Source: Pseudemcibacter aquimaris (GTDB taxonomy: Bacteria > Pseudomonadota > Alphaproteobacteria > Sphingomonadales > Emcibacteraceae). Taken from it: a stretch of DNA of 64,000 nucleotides. Location: assembly GCF_028869115.1 (NCBI RefSeq), contig NZ_CP079800.1:806001-870000 (forward strand), given 5' to 3'. A program made the position numbers and the translations under genes. The first letter of the stretch is position 1. Every line of letters begins with the position of its first letter. The notes under the pieces are model-generated. The model was not told the origin of the DNA, ran no database searches, and saw only the letters and a list, made by a program, of their open reading frames with translations. This document shows, piece after piece, positions 8,693 through 17,947 of the stretch.

Positions 8693-9871
8693 TTACAGAG
8701 CCTGACCAAATTTATCCGATAGACGACGGGCGGCAAAATACGGCTCGTCAGCAACGCCATTCCATTCTTTAACCTCGGACAAGGTTGCCATATAGCTGTT
8801 ATAGATGCGTGTGGAAAGGTCATCAGTTCTTCCCATGTCGGCCGCGATATCGGCCGCTACATCGGCAAGCGCTTTCATGACTTCCTGCGGGAATTGTCTT
8901 AGTTGTACACCATGATCATTCACCAGTTGGCGAAGCGCGTTTGCGTTACGGGCATTAAATTCCGCGAGTGAACGGGCATAATGCATTTCTGCCAATGCTT
9001 CGATGACTTTACGTTCTGAATCATCAAGTTCATTCCATACATCAAGGTTCCAACCCGCACAAACAGACGCACTTGGTTCATGGTATGCTGATGTATAGTA
9101 ATATTCTGCAACCTGATGGAAACCAAGGGCCAGATCGTTCCATGGGCCGATCCATTCTGTCGCGTCAATGTTACCTTGTGATAGGGATAAGAAGATCTCA
9201 CCACCTGGAAGTGTTACTGGCGTGCCGCCCATGCGGGTGATAATCTCGCCACCAAAGCCCGGAATACGCATTTTAAGACCTTGGAAATCTTCGACGGAAT
9301 TGATTTCTTTATTAAACCATCCGCCCATCTGCATTCCTGTGGCGTTACAAAGCATTGGTTTAACATTAAATCCAGCGGCTAGCTCATCCCAAAGTTCTTG
9401 TCCGCCACCATACTGAAGCCATTGTGTCATTTCAGTTGCTGATAATCCAAATGGTACAGCGCCAAAGAAATTGAACATAATATGCTTACCTTGCCAGTAA
9501 TAATCTGGGCCATGGTAAATGTCGGCGTTTCCTTGTGATACCGCATCAAACGCTTGAAGGGCAGGAACCATTTCATCCGCCGCATATACACGAATTCTAA
9601 TGCGGCCATTTGTCGCTATTTCAATATCTCTTGCGAATTCTTCCGCGCGAGTACCTAAACCCGGGAAGTTTTTCGGCCATGTCGTAACCATTTTAAGGTC
9701 GATTGATGGTCTGCTATTGCCCCCTGTTGCTGTGCTTGAAGATGCACCAGCGTTTTTATAAGTGCCAGAATTTGGATCAACTGGGCTTGGACTACAGGCT
9801 GCAACAGCGCCTGCGGCAAGGGTGCCCGCCCCTAGTGAAGCGGATTTTTTTAGAAATGAACGACGTTCCAT
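8693..9871 (-). CDS. dctP: TRAP transporter substrate-binding protein (DctP/TakP-like)
   Basis: Periplasmic receptor delivering substrate to the DctQM permease. 392 aa. The N-terminus has both a twin-arginine motif (RRSFLKK, 3-9) and a lipobox ending at Cys26 (AGAVAAC), so it may be exported folded by Tat and lipid-anchored. Body resembles TakP and related 2-oxoacid-binding proteins: GPDYYWQGKH, PFGLSATEM, MRIPGFGGEIITRMGGTPV, the last carrying the carboxylate-binding Arg of DctP proteins. The ligand is therefore probably a 2-oxo- or hydroxy-monocarboxylate, by inference only. Confidence 0.88.
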   Translation of the reverse strand: MERRSFLKKSASLGAGTLAAGAVAACSPSPVDPNSGTYKNAGASSSTATGGNSRPSIDLKMVTTWPKNFPGLGTRAEEFARDIEIATNGRIRIRVYAADEMVPALQAFDAVSQGNADIYHGPDYYWQGKHIMFNFFGAVPFGLSATEMTQWLQYGGGQELWDELAAGFNVKPMLCNATGMQMGGWFNKEINSVEDFQGLKMRIPGFGGEIITRMGGTPVTLPGGEIFLSLSQGNIDATEWIGPWNDLALGFHQVAEYYYTSAYHEPSASVCAGWNLDVWNELDDSERKVIEALAEMHYARSLAEFNARNANALRQLVNDHGVQLRQFPQEVMKALADVAADIAADMGRTDDLSTRIYNSYMATLSEVKEWNGVADEPYFAARRLSDKFGQAL

Positions 9872-9984
9872 GAGTAGGCCTTAATTTTGTTTGAGATTAA
9901 TATATTTTGTAATAGTTATAATGTACGGTTTACTTATTATGATGCCGATTGTCAAATTTAATGGCCTCTTTGCGTTGCTCTTGC

Positions 9985-10767
9985 TTATTTTACGAGCTGC
10001 CAACCTTCTGAAATTAAAATTTCGAGCGGTTTGAAATTTTCTTTGTAACCCATTTTCTTACTGTTTTTAACGAGATAGCCAAGATAGATGTAATCCAAAC
10101 CACGGGATTCAGCCAGATATATATGATTTAAGACGATACACACGCCAAGGCTGCGTTTGTTATATTCTTCAGAAATATCAAAGAAACTGTAAACCATTGA
10201 AAGCGAATCTTCGAGCACATCGGTTAAGGCCGCCCCAACCAAATGTCCATCGGGAAGCCTGTATTCCACAATCATTGTGCTGATGGGGCTGCTTTCCACC
10301 ATATCTTTATATTCTTCAAAACTGATTTCTGACATGCCACCATCAGAATGCCTGCTGGTGATATATTTTTTTAATAGTGAATATTGTTCTTCTGTTGCGA
10401 TATTTGGTCTGATGGAAATGATTAGGTCTTTATTTTTATTCTGTACTCTTTTTTGGCTTTTGCTGGGGTTAAAAAGAACAATTGGAATGCGTACAGATTT
10501 ACATTCATGACATGTCTGGCAAGCCGGTCTATAGGCGATATCCTGACTTCGGCGAAACCCAACGAGTGCTAGTGATTGATGTAGCGCTTCCGCGCTTTCA
10601 CGTGTGTCATCCGGGCCAGCATGCATCATAATCGCATCTTTGTCATATGCCAGCGGTGGCCCGACCAGTTCTGTGAAAATCTTACGTTCTGTTCTTCCCT
10701 CAAGGTAAGGGCACGGCGAAGGAGCCGTAACATAGAATTTTGGAAAATGTGCCGATTGATCAGTCAT
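9985..10767 (-). CDS. bpt: aspartate/glutamate leucyltransferase (N-degron pathway)
   Basis: Transfers leucine from Leu-tRNA to proteins with N-terminal Asp or Glu, marking them for ClpAP degradation via ClpS. 260 aa. ATE/Bpt family motifs: PCPYLEGRTERKIFTEL near 17-33, then GFRRSQDIAYRPACQTCHEC, and C-terminal YIYLGYLVKNSKKMGYK. The Bpt rather than Aat/Ate specificity follows the bacterial family name. Ends the minus-strand run that begins with the SLC13 genes in position but is read downstream of the SLC13 gene's stop by 6 bp in the opposite order, that is bpt is transcribed first. Confidence 0.93.
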   Translation of the reverse strand: MTDQSAHFPKFYVTAPSPCPYLEGRTERKIFTELVGPPLAYDKDAIMMHAGPDDTRESAEALHQSLALVGFRRSQDIAYRPACQTCHECKSVRIPIVLFNPSKSQKRVQNKNKDLIISIRPNIATEEQYSLLKKYITSRHSDGGMSEISFEEYKDMVESSPISTMIVEYRLPDGHLVGAALTDVLEDSLSMVYSFFDISEEYNKRSLGVCIVLNHIYLAESRGLDYIYLGYLVKNSKKMGYKENFKPLEILISEGWQLVK

Positions 10768-10773
10768 ATTTAA

Positions 10774-12615
10774 TTAAATACCATAATACCAAGGTGCAAA
10801 AAAGCTATAACTGACCCAAAGTAATAAGATTAGCGGGATACCGACCTTCATATAATCTGCGAATTTATAATTTCCGGGGGCAAGTACCAATAGGTTGGTT
10901 TGATATCCCATTGGCGTTGCAAATGAACTGTTGGCGGCAAAAATGACGGTAGTGACAAATATATAAGGATCAATTCCGACTTCGTGTGCGACACTAACGG
11001 CGATGGGCGTGAATAATATGGCAGTTGCATTGTTGCTTAAGATATTGGTCATAAAGGCTATCAGTAAATAAAATGCGCTCAATATTACGGCAGGGCTGCT
11101 TCCTTCAATAAGCTGAACTAAGTTCATGGCAATGTACATGGCGCCGCCGGTTGCCTGTAGAGCAGTGCCCATGGCAAGAGCAGCGCCAATTAGTAAGAAT
11201 ATTTTTCGTTCAATCGCGCTAGATGCGTTTCTGATCGTGATGCAATCGGAAAGGATCATTAAAAATGCGGCTATAAATGCAGCTGTAGACGTGGGCAAAA
11301 TTCCTGTCGTTGCACATAAAACGAATGCCGCAAATATGGATAATGCCTTCCATCTATCGGCTTTATAAGGAATTTCTTCAAGGGACCATTCAAGTGGAAT
11401 TAGATTTTTATCTAGTTTCAATGCCTGAATATCAAGAAAACTACCTGTTACTAATAACTTGTCACCGGCTTTTAATCGTATGCGCATGATTTCTGATCTA
11501 CTCATGCGGCTACGGCGTTCTATGCCTATGATTTTACTGCCGCCTGTGAAATAATTGCTGGTTTGATCAAGATAGGTACCATCCAGTTTTGAATAGGGGG
11601 GAATGATGACCTCGGCGATACGTTGACCACGGATTAGGTTATTTGAATAATCCGCATTGTTACCAAACATATTTACATCAGAAAAAAGTATATTATCCTC
11701 TACGACCATCCGTTTTAACGCGTTTCTTGTCGTTGCAATAAGGACATGATCACCCTTGTTAAGCGTAATATCATCAAAGGGGGGGTAAAATTCTTGCCTG
11801 TCTTTCTTCACCATTTGAATGGTCATAGTGTCAATATTTGGAAACATACCCGCTTTTGATTTTTTGCCGATTAATGAATTTCCTTCTGTCAGAATTAAAT
11901 GGATCAGAAAATGTTTACCTGTTTGTTTGGCTTCTTGATCAGAATTATCGTTGTTTTTTGGTAATAGAAAAGGCGCAAAAATAGTTAAATATATAAAACC
12001 CATAAGCGCCAGAAAACTACCCGGTATGACAAAATCAAAGAATTCGAGGGGGCTTCCTGATAGGTTCTCATAAGAACTAGAAACAAGTAAATTTGTACTT
12101 GATCCAATTAATGTCGTCATGCCGCCAAGAATGGCCGCATAACTTAAGGGGATAAGATAAAGCGATGGTGATTTTTTAAGCCTATTTATCAGTGAAATCA
12201 TAATTGGGATAAAGATAACAACAACAGGTGTGTCATTTAAAAATGCACTAACCACCACCACGATTAACAGAGTAAAAAACAAAATCAAATTTGGTCTTTT
12301 TCGGCCATAAATAAGTAAGATTTTGACTGGCCTGTCGAAAGCACCGGTTTTTACCAAACCTTGCCCAACAACAAGTAAGGACAATATTGTAATTAATGCC
12401 GGGTCGGCGAAACCCGCAAGCAGTTCACGGGTGCCTAAAATAATGTCGCCATTTGAAGAATATAAAGGGAAAAATTGAAATAGAAAAAGAAGGGACGCAA
12501 TTATGCCTAATGACGTAAGTTCCATTGGCACTTTTTCCATAACATAAGAAATAATGCCAAATGTAATGATGGCAAAGGCCAACCACATGTGAATATTTGT
12601 TTCAATTTCGCCCAT
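10774..12615 (-). CDS. SLC13-family permease with two RCK_C domains, copy A
   Basis: Predicted sodium-coupled carrier of the DASS/SLC13 (CitT/ArsB-like) superfamily, inner membrane. 613 aa: N-terminal half of helices (about 10-215), two consecutive cytoplasmic TrkA-C/RCK_C-like domains (about 230-405), then the second half of helices. The SLC13 'SxT' loops are visible as STNLLV and GYQTNLLVLAPGNYKF, plus ILSNNATAILFTP. It lies 6 bp downstream of the bpt start region in tandem with copy B, which it closely resembles throughout, so the pair arose by duplication. Substrate (sulfate, dicarboxylate or other) cannot be read from sequence. Confidence 0.85.
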   Translation of the reverse strand: MGEIETNIHMWLAFAIITFGIISYVMEKVPMELTSLGIIASLLFLFQFFPLYSSNGDIILGTRELLAGFADPALITILSLLVVGQGLVKTGAFDRPVKILLIYGRKRPNLILFFTLLIVVVVSAFLNDTPVVVIFIPIMISLINRLKKSPSLYLIPLSYAAILGGMTTLIGSSTNLLVSSSYENLSGSPLEFFDFVIPGSFLALMGFIYLTIFAPFLLPKNNDNSDQEAKQTGKHFLIHLILTEGNSLIGKKSKAGMFPNIDTMTIQMVKKDRQEFYPPFDDITLNKGDHVLIATTRNALKRMVVEDNILFSDVNMFGNNADYSNNLIRGQRIAEVIIPPYSKLDGTYLDQTSNYFTGGSKIIGIERRSRMSRSEIMRIRLKAGDKLLVTGSFLDIQALKLDKNLIPLEWSLEEIPYKADRWKALSIFAAFVLCATTGILPTSTAAFIAAFLMILSDCITIRNASSAIERKIFLLIGAALAMGTALQATGGAMYIAMNLVQLIEGSSPAVILSAFYLLIAFMTNILSNNATAILFTPIAVSVAHEVGIDPYIFVTTVIFAANSSFATPMGYQTNLLVLAPGNYKFADYMKVGIPLILLLWVSYSFFAPWYYGI

Positions 12616-12718
12616 ACGCTACCCACTTGTTATACATACATTGTGAGCTCTAAACGTATTTCCTCTCTATCGCTAGATATTCAGAATAGCATATTTAGGG
12701 GTGTTTTACCAAATCCGG

Positions 12719-14575
12719 TTAAATTCCAAAGTACCATGGGGCAAAGAATGTGTAACAAATCCATAGCAACAAAATAAGCGGTACGCCGACCTTTAAAAAG
12801 TCGGAAAATTTGTAATTCCCGGGCGCAAGAACAAGTAAATTTGTCTGATATCCCATTGGTGTGGCAAATGAACAATTGGCCGCAAATATGACGACTGTAA
12901 TAAATATAAACGGATCAACACCAAGTTCCTGTGCCACATTCACGGCAATGGGGGTAAAAAGAACGGCCGTCGCATTGTTACTAAGAATATTGGTAAGAAA
13001 AGCAATCAGCAGGAAAAATGCCGATAACACGACCATAGTGCTGGCCCCATCAAGCAGATCAAGCATCGCCATGGCAAGATATGATGCGCCCCCCGTCATT
13101 TGTAACGATGTTCCCATGGCAAGTGCGGCACCAATAAGCATGAATATATTACGGTCAATGGCGTGTGCCGCTTTTCGGACGTTCAGACATCCTGTGATAA
13201 TCATTGCAAAAGCACCAAGGGTTGCGGCAATAGCAATGGGCATAAGACCGCCGGAAGCAAGAACAACAACCCCTAGGAAAATACCTAATGCTTTCCACAT
13301 GTCGGCCATGATTGGAATTTCTTTTACCGACCATTCAAGCAGCATAACATCGTTATTTAACCTTAAGGATTGAATTTGGTTCTGGTTGCCCAGTACAAGT
13401 AGTGTGTCGTTTGCTTCTATTCTGATATCATTTAAAGACGTTCTGTTCATGCGACTGCGTCGTTGAACGCCAAGAATTTTACAACCGCCCTGTAATACAA
13501 AACCTGCTTGCGCAAGTGTTCTGCCGTCAAGCCTGGATTTAGGGGCGACGATGACTTCAACCAATGTTTGGCCACGTGATAATGTTGTTTTTTGATCAGC
13601 ATCATCATCAAGATCAACAAGTGGCTGATTTTTAACGTCCGCCAGCAACATTGGGTCTTTGGTGATTTTTTCTGTAAGGGATTTTCTCGTGGTGGCAATA
13701 ACAATTTGATCTCCCTTTTCAAGGGTAATGTCATCAAACGGCGGTAAAAAACATTCTGTCCCACGGTTAATCATCTGAACTGTCAAACCCGCCAGCGTAG
13801 GGAACATGCCTGCAACCGCCTTTTTACCGATCAGCGAATTTCCATCAGTCAGGTCAATTTGCACAATGAATTGCTTACCTGTGATTTGCATTTCAGTGTT
13901 ACTGGATGATCTGTCACTTGGTAATATGCGCGGTGCGATAAACAGAACATATAGAAAGCCGATGGTGGCAAGGAATAAACCGGGTACGGCAAAATCGAAA
14001 AAGCCAAGCGCATCACCGCCAATTGATTCGTATGAACCGGCAACAAGCAGGTTGGTACTGGATCCAATTAGTGTGGTCATACCGCCTAGGATCGCGACAA
14101 AGCTTAATGGCATTAAATAAAGGGAAGGGGACTTCCCAAGATTTTCAACAAGCGTAATCATGATCGGAATAAAAATTACGACAACAGGCGTGTTATTTAA
14201 AAAGGCACTGATCACCATCACTGTAATGAGTGATAAAACAAGAATTGTAATGGGATAATCATTTCCAAGGCGCACTAAGACTTTAACCGGGCTATCAAGC
14301 GCCCCCGTTTCAACCATTCCATGGCCAACGACGAGCAGCGCCAGAATGGTAATAAGTGCGGGATCAGCAAAGCCGGAAAGCAGCATTTTCGTATTTAAAA
14401 GAAGCTCGCCATCCGCACCAGTTAACGGCATCGCATGGAAAAGCACCAGTAATGATGAAATGATGCCCAAGGAAGTGATTTCCATGGGAAATTTATCAAG
14501 AATATAAAAGAAAATACCAACCGCGATTATTGCGAATGTAAACCACATTTGTAATGATGGTTCCAAAACTTCCAT
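12719..14575 (-). CDS. SLC13-family permease with two RCK_C domains, copy B
   Basis: Tandem paralogue of copy A with the same layout: 618 aa, helices about 10-215, two RCK_C-like domains about 230-410, helices to the end. Nearly identical blocks are KFPMEITSLGIISSL, GFADPALITIL, SPSLYLMPLSFVAILGGMTTLIGSSTNLLV and GYQTNLLVLAPGNYKF. One visible difference is LNNTPVV where copy A has LNDTPVV in a membrane re-entrant region. A 103-bp gap separates the copies, enough for a separate promoter. Function as in copy A; substrate unknown. Confidence 0.85.
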   Translation of the reverse strand: MEVLEPSLQMWFTFAIIAVGIFFYILDKFPMEITSLGIISSLLVLFHAMPLTGADGELLLNTKMLLSGFADPALITILALLVVGHGMVETGALDSPVKVLVRLGNDYPITILVLSLITVMVISAFLNNTPVVVIFIPIMITLVENLGKSPSLYLMPLSFVAILGGMTTLIGSSTNLLVAGSYESIGGDALGFFDFAVPGLFLATIGFLYVLFIAPRILPSDRSSSNTEMQITGKQFIVQIDLTDGNSLIGKKAVAGMFPTLAGLTVQMINRGTECFLPPFDDITLEKGDQIVIATTRKSLTEKITKDPMLLADVKNQPLVDLDDDADQKTTLSRGQTLVEVIVAPKSRLDGRTLAQAGFVLQGGCKILGVQRRSRMNRTSLNDIRIEANDTLLVLGNQNQIQSLRLNNDVMLLEWSVKEIPIMADMWKALGIFLGVVVLASGGLMPIAIAATLGAFAMIITGCLNVRKAAHAIDRNIFMLIGAALAMGTSLQMTGGASYLAMAMLDLLDGASTMVVLSAFFLLIAFLTNILSNNATAVLFTPIAVNVAQELGVDPFIFITVVIFAANCSFATPMGYQTNLLVLAPGNYKFSDFLKVGVPLILLLWICYTFFAPWYFGI

Positions 14576-14648
14576 GGCCCGTCCCTATTGTTTTTTTCAA
14601 TAGTATCAGGAGAGTTTTTTAAAAAACAAGATTGATTTTAAACTAATA

Positions 14649-15521
14649 TCATAAATTAGTTGGAAGAATCGGTGCTTCACGGATAACCAGAATGGTAATT
14701 CTGCGGTTTTCAGGTCTTTCCGGTCTATCCGGGAGAAGTGGTTCAGTATGCGCTTTACCGACAATTTCTGCAAAACGGTCAGCAGAAACGCCCGAGCTAT
14801 TCATAACGCGGCGTGCCGTATGGGCGCGGTCCGAACTTAATTCCCAGTTGCTGTAAGTTGCGCCAGCACGATAACCAACCGAATCTGTATGTCCGCTGAT
14901 GGAAATACGGTTCGGTAGTTCATTCACCTTACCTGAAATATGCGCAAGCATTCGTTCTGCATATGAATATAGTTCGGCCGTATCATTTCTGAACATGGAT
15001 CTGTTGTCTTGGTCAACCAACTGGATACGCATGCCATCTTCGGTAACGTCGATAAGGACCTGATCTTGAAGCTCTGAAAGCTCAGCACTTTGTTGAATGC
15101 TTAAATTCATTTCAGCAGCCATATCTTCGAACGCTTCCTGTTCGCGGTTTGCCATCATTTCTTCAAATGATTCTTCGTCGACAGGGACTTCAACCTCTTC
15201 TTCAATAACGGCTGTTTGTTCAGGAATAGCTGCGGTGACAGCGCCGATTGCATCGTCTTGTTGCGTAATGGAAATCCCGCCAAATACACCGTCACCACCT
15301 GCGGCAGACTGTGTCGCGGCTGTGGTTGGTGAGAAATAGTCAGAAAGCCCTTCTTTTTGTTCTTTTGATGTTGAATTCAAAAGCCAAAGAAGCAGGAAGA
15401 AAGCCATCATTGCCGTTACGAAGTCAGCATAGGCAACTTTCCAAGCGCCACCATGGGCACCGCCATCAACCTTTTTGATCCGTTTAACAATTATCGGACG
15501 TTGTTGCTGATCATCTGACAT
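14649..15521 (-). CDS. motB: flagellar motor stator protein MotB
   Basis: Stator subunit that anchors the MotA-MotB proton channel to peptidoglycan. 290 aa: basic N-terminal cytoplasmic stretch, one membrane helix with the proton-binding Asp33 in AYADFVTAMMAFFLLLWLLNS, an acidic linker (about 60-150), and an OmpA-like peptidoglycan-binding domain (ISISGHTDSVGYRAG, about 200-280). Its partner motA is 1.5 kb away on the opposite strand beyond ilvA, an unusual split. Confidence 0.93.
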   Translation of the reverse strand: MSDDQQQRPIIVKRIKKVDGGAHGGAWKVAYADFVTAMMAFFLLLWLLNSTSKEQKEGLSDYFSPTTAATQSAAGGDGVFGGISITQQDDAIGAVTAAIPEQTAVIEEEVEVPVDEESFEEMMANREQEAFEDMAAEMNLSIQQSAELSELQDQVLIDVTEDGMRIQLVDQDNRSMFRNDTAELYSYAERMLAHISGKVNELPNRISISGHTDSVGYRAGATYSNWELSSDRAHTARRVMNSSGVSADRFAEIVGKAHTEPLLPDRPERPENRRITILVIREAPILPTNL

Positions 15522-15607
15522 TTATAACCTGTTCTTTTTATCATTATTTGACCGTATAATGACCGATGATGGTTAATTAAGTCTTATCAAAAGGACAAAT
15601 AATTGAT

Positions 15608-16840
15608 TTACATATCAATATTGCGATTTACAGACACAACAAAACCTTCCTGACGAAGTTCATCAAGAATATCCTGCAGATGATTTGAATCACGGGTTTC
15701 CAATGTTATGTTTGAATATGTTTCCTTGGCTGGTAATTCTGTAAATAAACGGTGATGCGATACATCAATAATGTTGCCGCCCTTGTCACCGATGATTGAC
15801 GAAATTATTGATAACGCACCCGGAACGTCCGGTAATTCAATTCGTAATCTGGTAATTCTGCCGTCACGCACAAGTCCGCGCATTAAGATAGAAGCTAGTA
15901 AGCGTGTATCAATATTACCGCCAGTAACAATCAAACCGACTTTTTTGCCTTTAAAGATTTCAGGATAACGAATTAAGGCGGCAAGCGGGCATGCGCCGGC
16001 ACCCTCAGATACAGTTTTCTCTATAGTGAGTAACATACCAAGGGCTGTTTCAATTTCTTCTTCACTGACCAAAAGGATGTCATCAACTTGTTTTTTACAA
16101 ACCTCTAATGTTTTTACACCGATGTTTTTAACGGCGATCCCTTCGGCAAGGGTTGAACCTTGTGGTTTATATTCTTCATCATGCATTGCACGGTAAAGGG
16201 ACGGAAATCTTTCTGACTGAACACCAATGACCTTGATATTTGGATTAATCGCTTTAGCGGCAGTGGCAATGCCTGCAATCAAGCCGCCGCCGCCAACTGG
16301 CACAACAAGTACCTCGAGATCAGGAACATCTTCAAGAATTTCCAGTGCAATGGTGCCTTGTCCTGCCATTACGTGGTAATCATCAAATGGATGAACGACG
16401 GTAAAACCTTCTTTTTCAGCAATTTTTAGAGCTTCTTCAGCAGTTTCATCAAATCTTTCACCGACTTGAACTACAGTTGCACCAAGTTCCTGAGTGTTGC
16501 TGATTTTTACAAAAGGGGTGCCAAGTGGCATCGCAATTGTTGTTGGAATACCAAGACGCGTACCATGATAGGCAACACCTTGCGCATGATTGCCCGCACT
16601 TGCGGCTATAACGCCGGATTTTTTCTGTTCGTCAGATAAATTCAGCAATTTGTTAAGTGCACCGCGCTCTTTAAATGATGCAGTAAATTGCCTGTTTTCA
16701 TTCTTTATATATACATCAGCCCCTGTAATTTTAGATAATGTAATCGCATGACTGGTTGGGGTATGTTTAATGGCGCCGGCAAAACCTTGTTCTGCCTTTT
16801 TTACATCCTCAAGTGTTAAATCGTTTAGTTCATTAGTCAT
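15608..16840 (-). CDS. ilvA: threonine ammonia-lyase
   Basis: PLP enzyme converting threonine to 2-oxobutyrate, first step to isoleucine, or threonine breakdown. 410 aa. PLP Lys57 in FTASFKERGA, the glycine-rich phosphate loop VPVGGGGLIAGI, and a single C-terminal ACT-like domain (about 328-410; TRLRIELPDVPGALSIISSIIGDKGGNI). One ACT-like domain and about 400 aa correspond to the shorter class found in many alphaproteobacteria rather than the 514-aa E. coli IlvA. Monocistronic; sits between motB and motA. Confidence 0.9.
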   Translation of the reverse strand: MTNELNDLTLEDVKKAEQGFAGAIKHTPTSHAITLSKITGADVYIKNENRQFTASFKERGALNKLLNLSDEQKKSGVIAASAGNHAQGVAYHGTRLGIPTTIAMPLGTPFVKISNTQELGATVVQVGERFDETAEEALKIAEKEGFTVVHPFDDYHVMAGQGTIALEILEDVPDLEVLVVPVGGGGLIAGIATAAKAINPNIKVIGVQSERFPSLYRAMHDEEYKPQGSTLAEGIAVKNIGVKTLEVCKKQVDDILLVSEEEIETALGMLLTIEKTVSEGAGACPLAALIRYPEIFKGKKVGLIVTGGNIDTRLLASILMRGLVRDGRITRLRIELPDVPGALSIISSIIGDKGGNIIDVSHHRLFTELPAKETYSNITLETRDSNHLQDILDELRQEGFVVSVNRNIDM

Positions 16841-17020
16841 TTTCTTATTACCTAATTAGGGTTAGTGCGCTTTATTTAATGTCTTGATATATTGCTTTAT
16901 CGCAGAAATGTCCAAAAAATATTAATTAGATAAAATTTTATTTTTTTTCATGGCATTAAAACTTGTTTAAGGAAATCGAACTATAAGTATGGTTAACTTA
17001 ATAAATATAAGGGTTTTGGA

Positions 17021-17896
17021 ATGTTAATTATCGTAGGTATATTGGTTACCTTAGGAATGGTTTTTGGAGGATACATCCTTGCTGGGGGTGCTATGGAACC
17101 CATTCTATACGCCTTGCCGATTGAAGGCATGATGATTGGGGGAGCTGGTTTAGGATCATTCCTGACAGGAAATGGCGGTTCAATTCTTAAAAAAGCTGGA
17201 TCTGGTCTCGGGAAAGCATTTAAAGGGCCAAAATGGAACGCTGATGATTATAAAGATATTTTATGTCTTTTGTTTATGATTTCCAAATTGATTAAAACCA
17301 AAGGCGTTATTGCGCTGGAAGCACACATTGAAAACCCTCAAGAAAGTAAAATTTTCAATCATGTTGGGCGTGTTAAAGATGACCATCATATTACGGATTT
17401 TATCTGCGATTATTTCCGCATGACAACAATGAACTTTGATGACCCACATCAATTTGAAGATGTAATGCTTAAGGACCTGGAAAAACATCATCACGAAGAA
17501 AGTGAAGGCGCACATGCACTCGCCATCCTTGGTGAAGCATTCCCAGCCCTTGGGATTGTGGCGGCGGTGCTAGGTATCGTGAAAACAATGGGTGCAATTA
17601 ACGAACCAGTTGATGTCCTTGGCGGCATGATCGGTAGTGCGCTTGTTGGTACATTCCTTGGTATCTTGGTATCCTATACAATGGCCAGTCCGCTCGCGTC
17701 ACGTTTGCAGCAAATTATTGACGAAGAAGGTCATGTGTATGATGTGATGAAAGATTTTATCATTGCTCATCTACAAGGCAATGCACCGCAGATTGCGTCT
17801 GAAATCGCACGCCGTGCAGTACCGCATGATTTCCAACCGTCATTTTATGAGCTTGATGAAGTTCTGCAAGAAATACCAAATGATGTCTTTGCATAA
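17021..17896 (+). CDS. motA: flagellar motor stator protein MotA
   Basis: Membrane subunit of the stator that couples proton flow to flagellar rotation. 291 aa with four helices (about 2-24, 28-48, 165-187, 198-220). The conserved ILGEAFPALGIVAAVLGIVKTMG and VGTFLGILVSYTMASPLASR segments are those of MotA, with the functional proline in FPALG. The long cytoplasmic loop is between helices 2 and 3. Divergent from ilvA across 180 AT-rich bp; ended by a strong hairpin. Confidence 0.95.
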   Translation: MLIIVGILVTLGMVFGGYILAGGAMEPILYALPIEGMMIGGAGLGSFLTGNGGSILKKAGSGLGKAFKGPKWNADDYKDILCLLFMISKLIKTKGVIALEAHIENPQESKIFNHVGRVKDDHHITDFICDYFRMTTMNFDDPHQFEDVMLKDLEKHHHEESEGAHALAILGEAFPALGIVAAVLGIVKTMGAINEPVDVLGGMIGSALVGTFLGILVSYTMASPLASRLQQIIDEEGHVYDVMKDFIIAHLQGNAPQIASEIARRAVPHDFQPSFYELDEVLQEIPNDVFA

Positions 17897-17917
17897 ATTG
17901 AATTAAATGAACAAAAG

Positions 17918-17947
17918 AAAATGCCCGCTTAATGCGGGCATTTTTTT
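17918..17947. terminator. bidirectional terminator between motA and hemB
   Basis: Stem atgcccgc (17921-17928) pairs with gcgggcat (17934-17941) around ttaat, flanked by an A-run on the left and seven T on the right. It serves convergent motA and hemB and touches the hemB stop codon. Confidence 0.88.
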
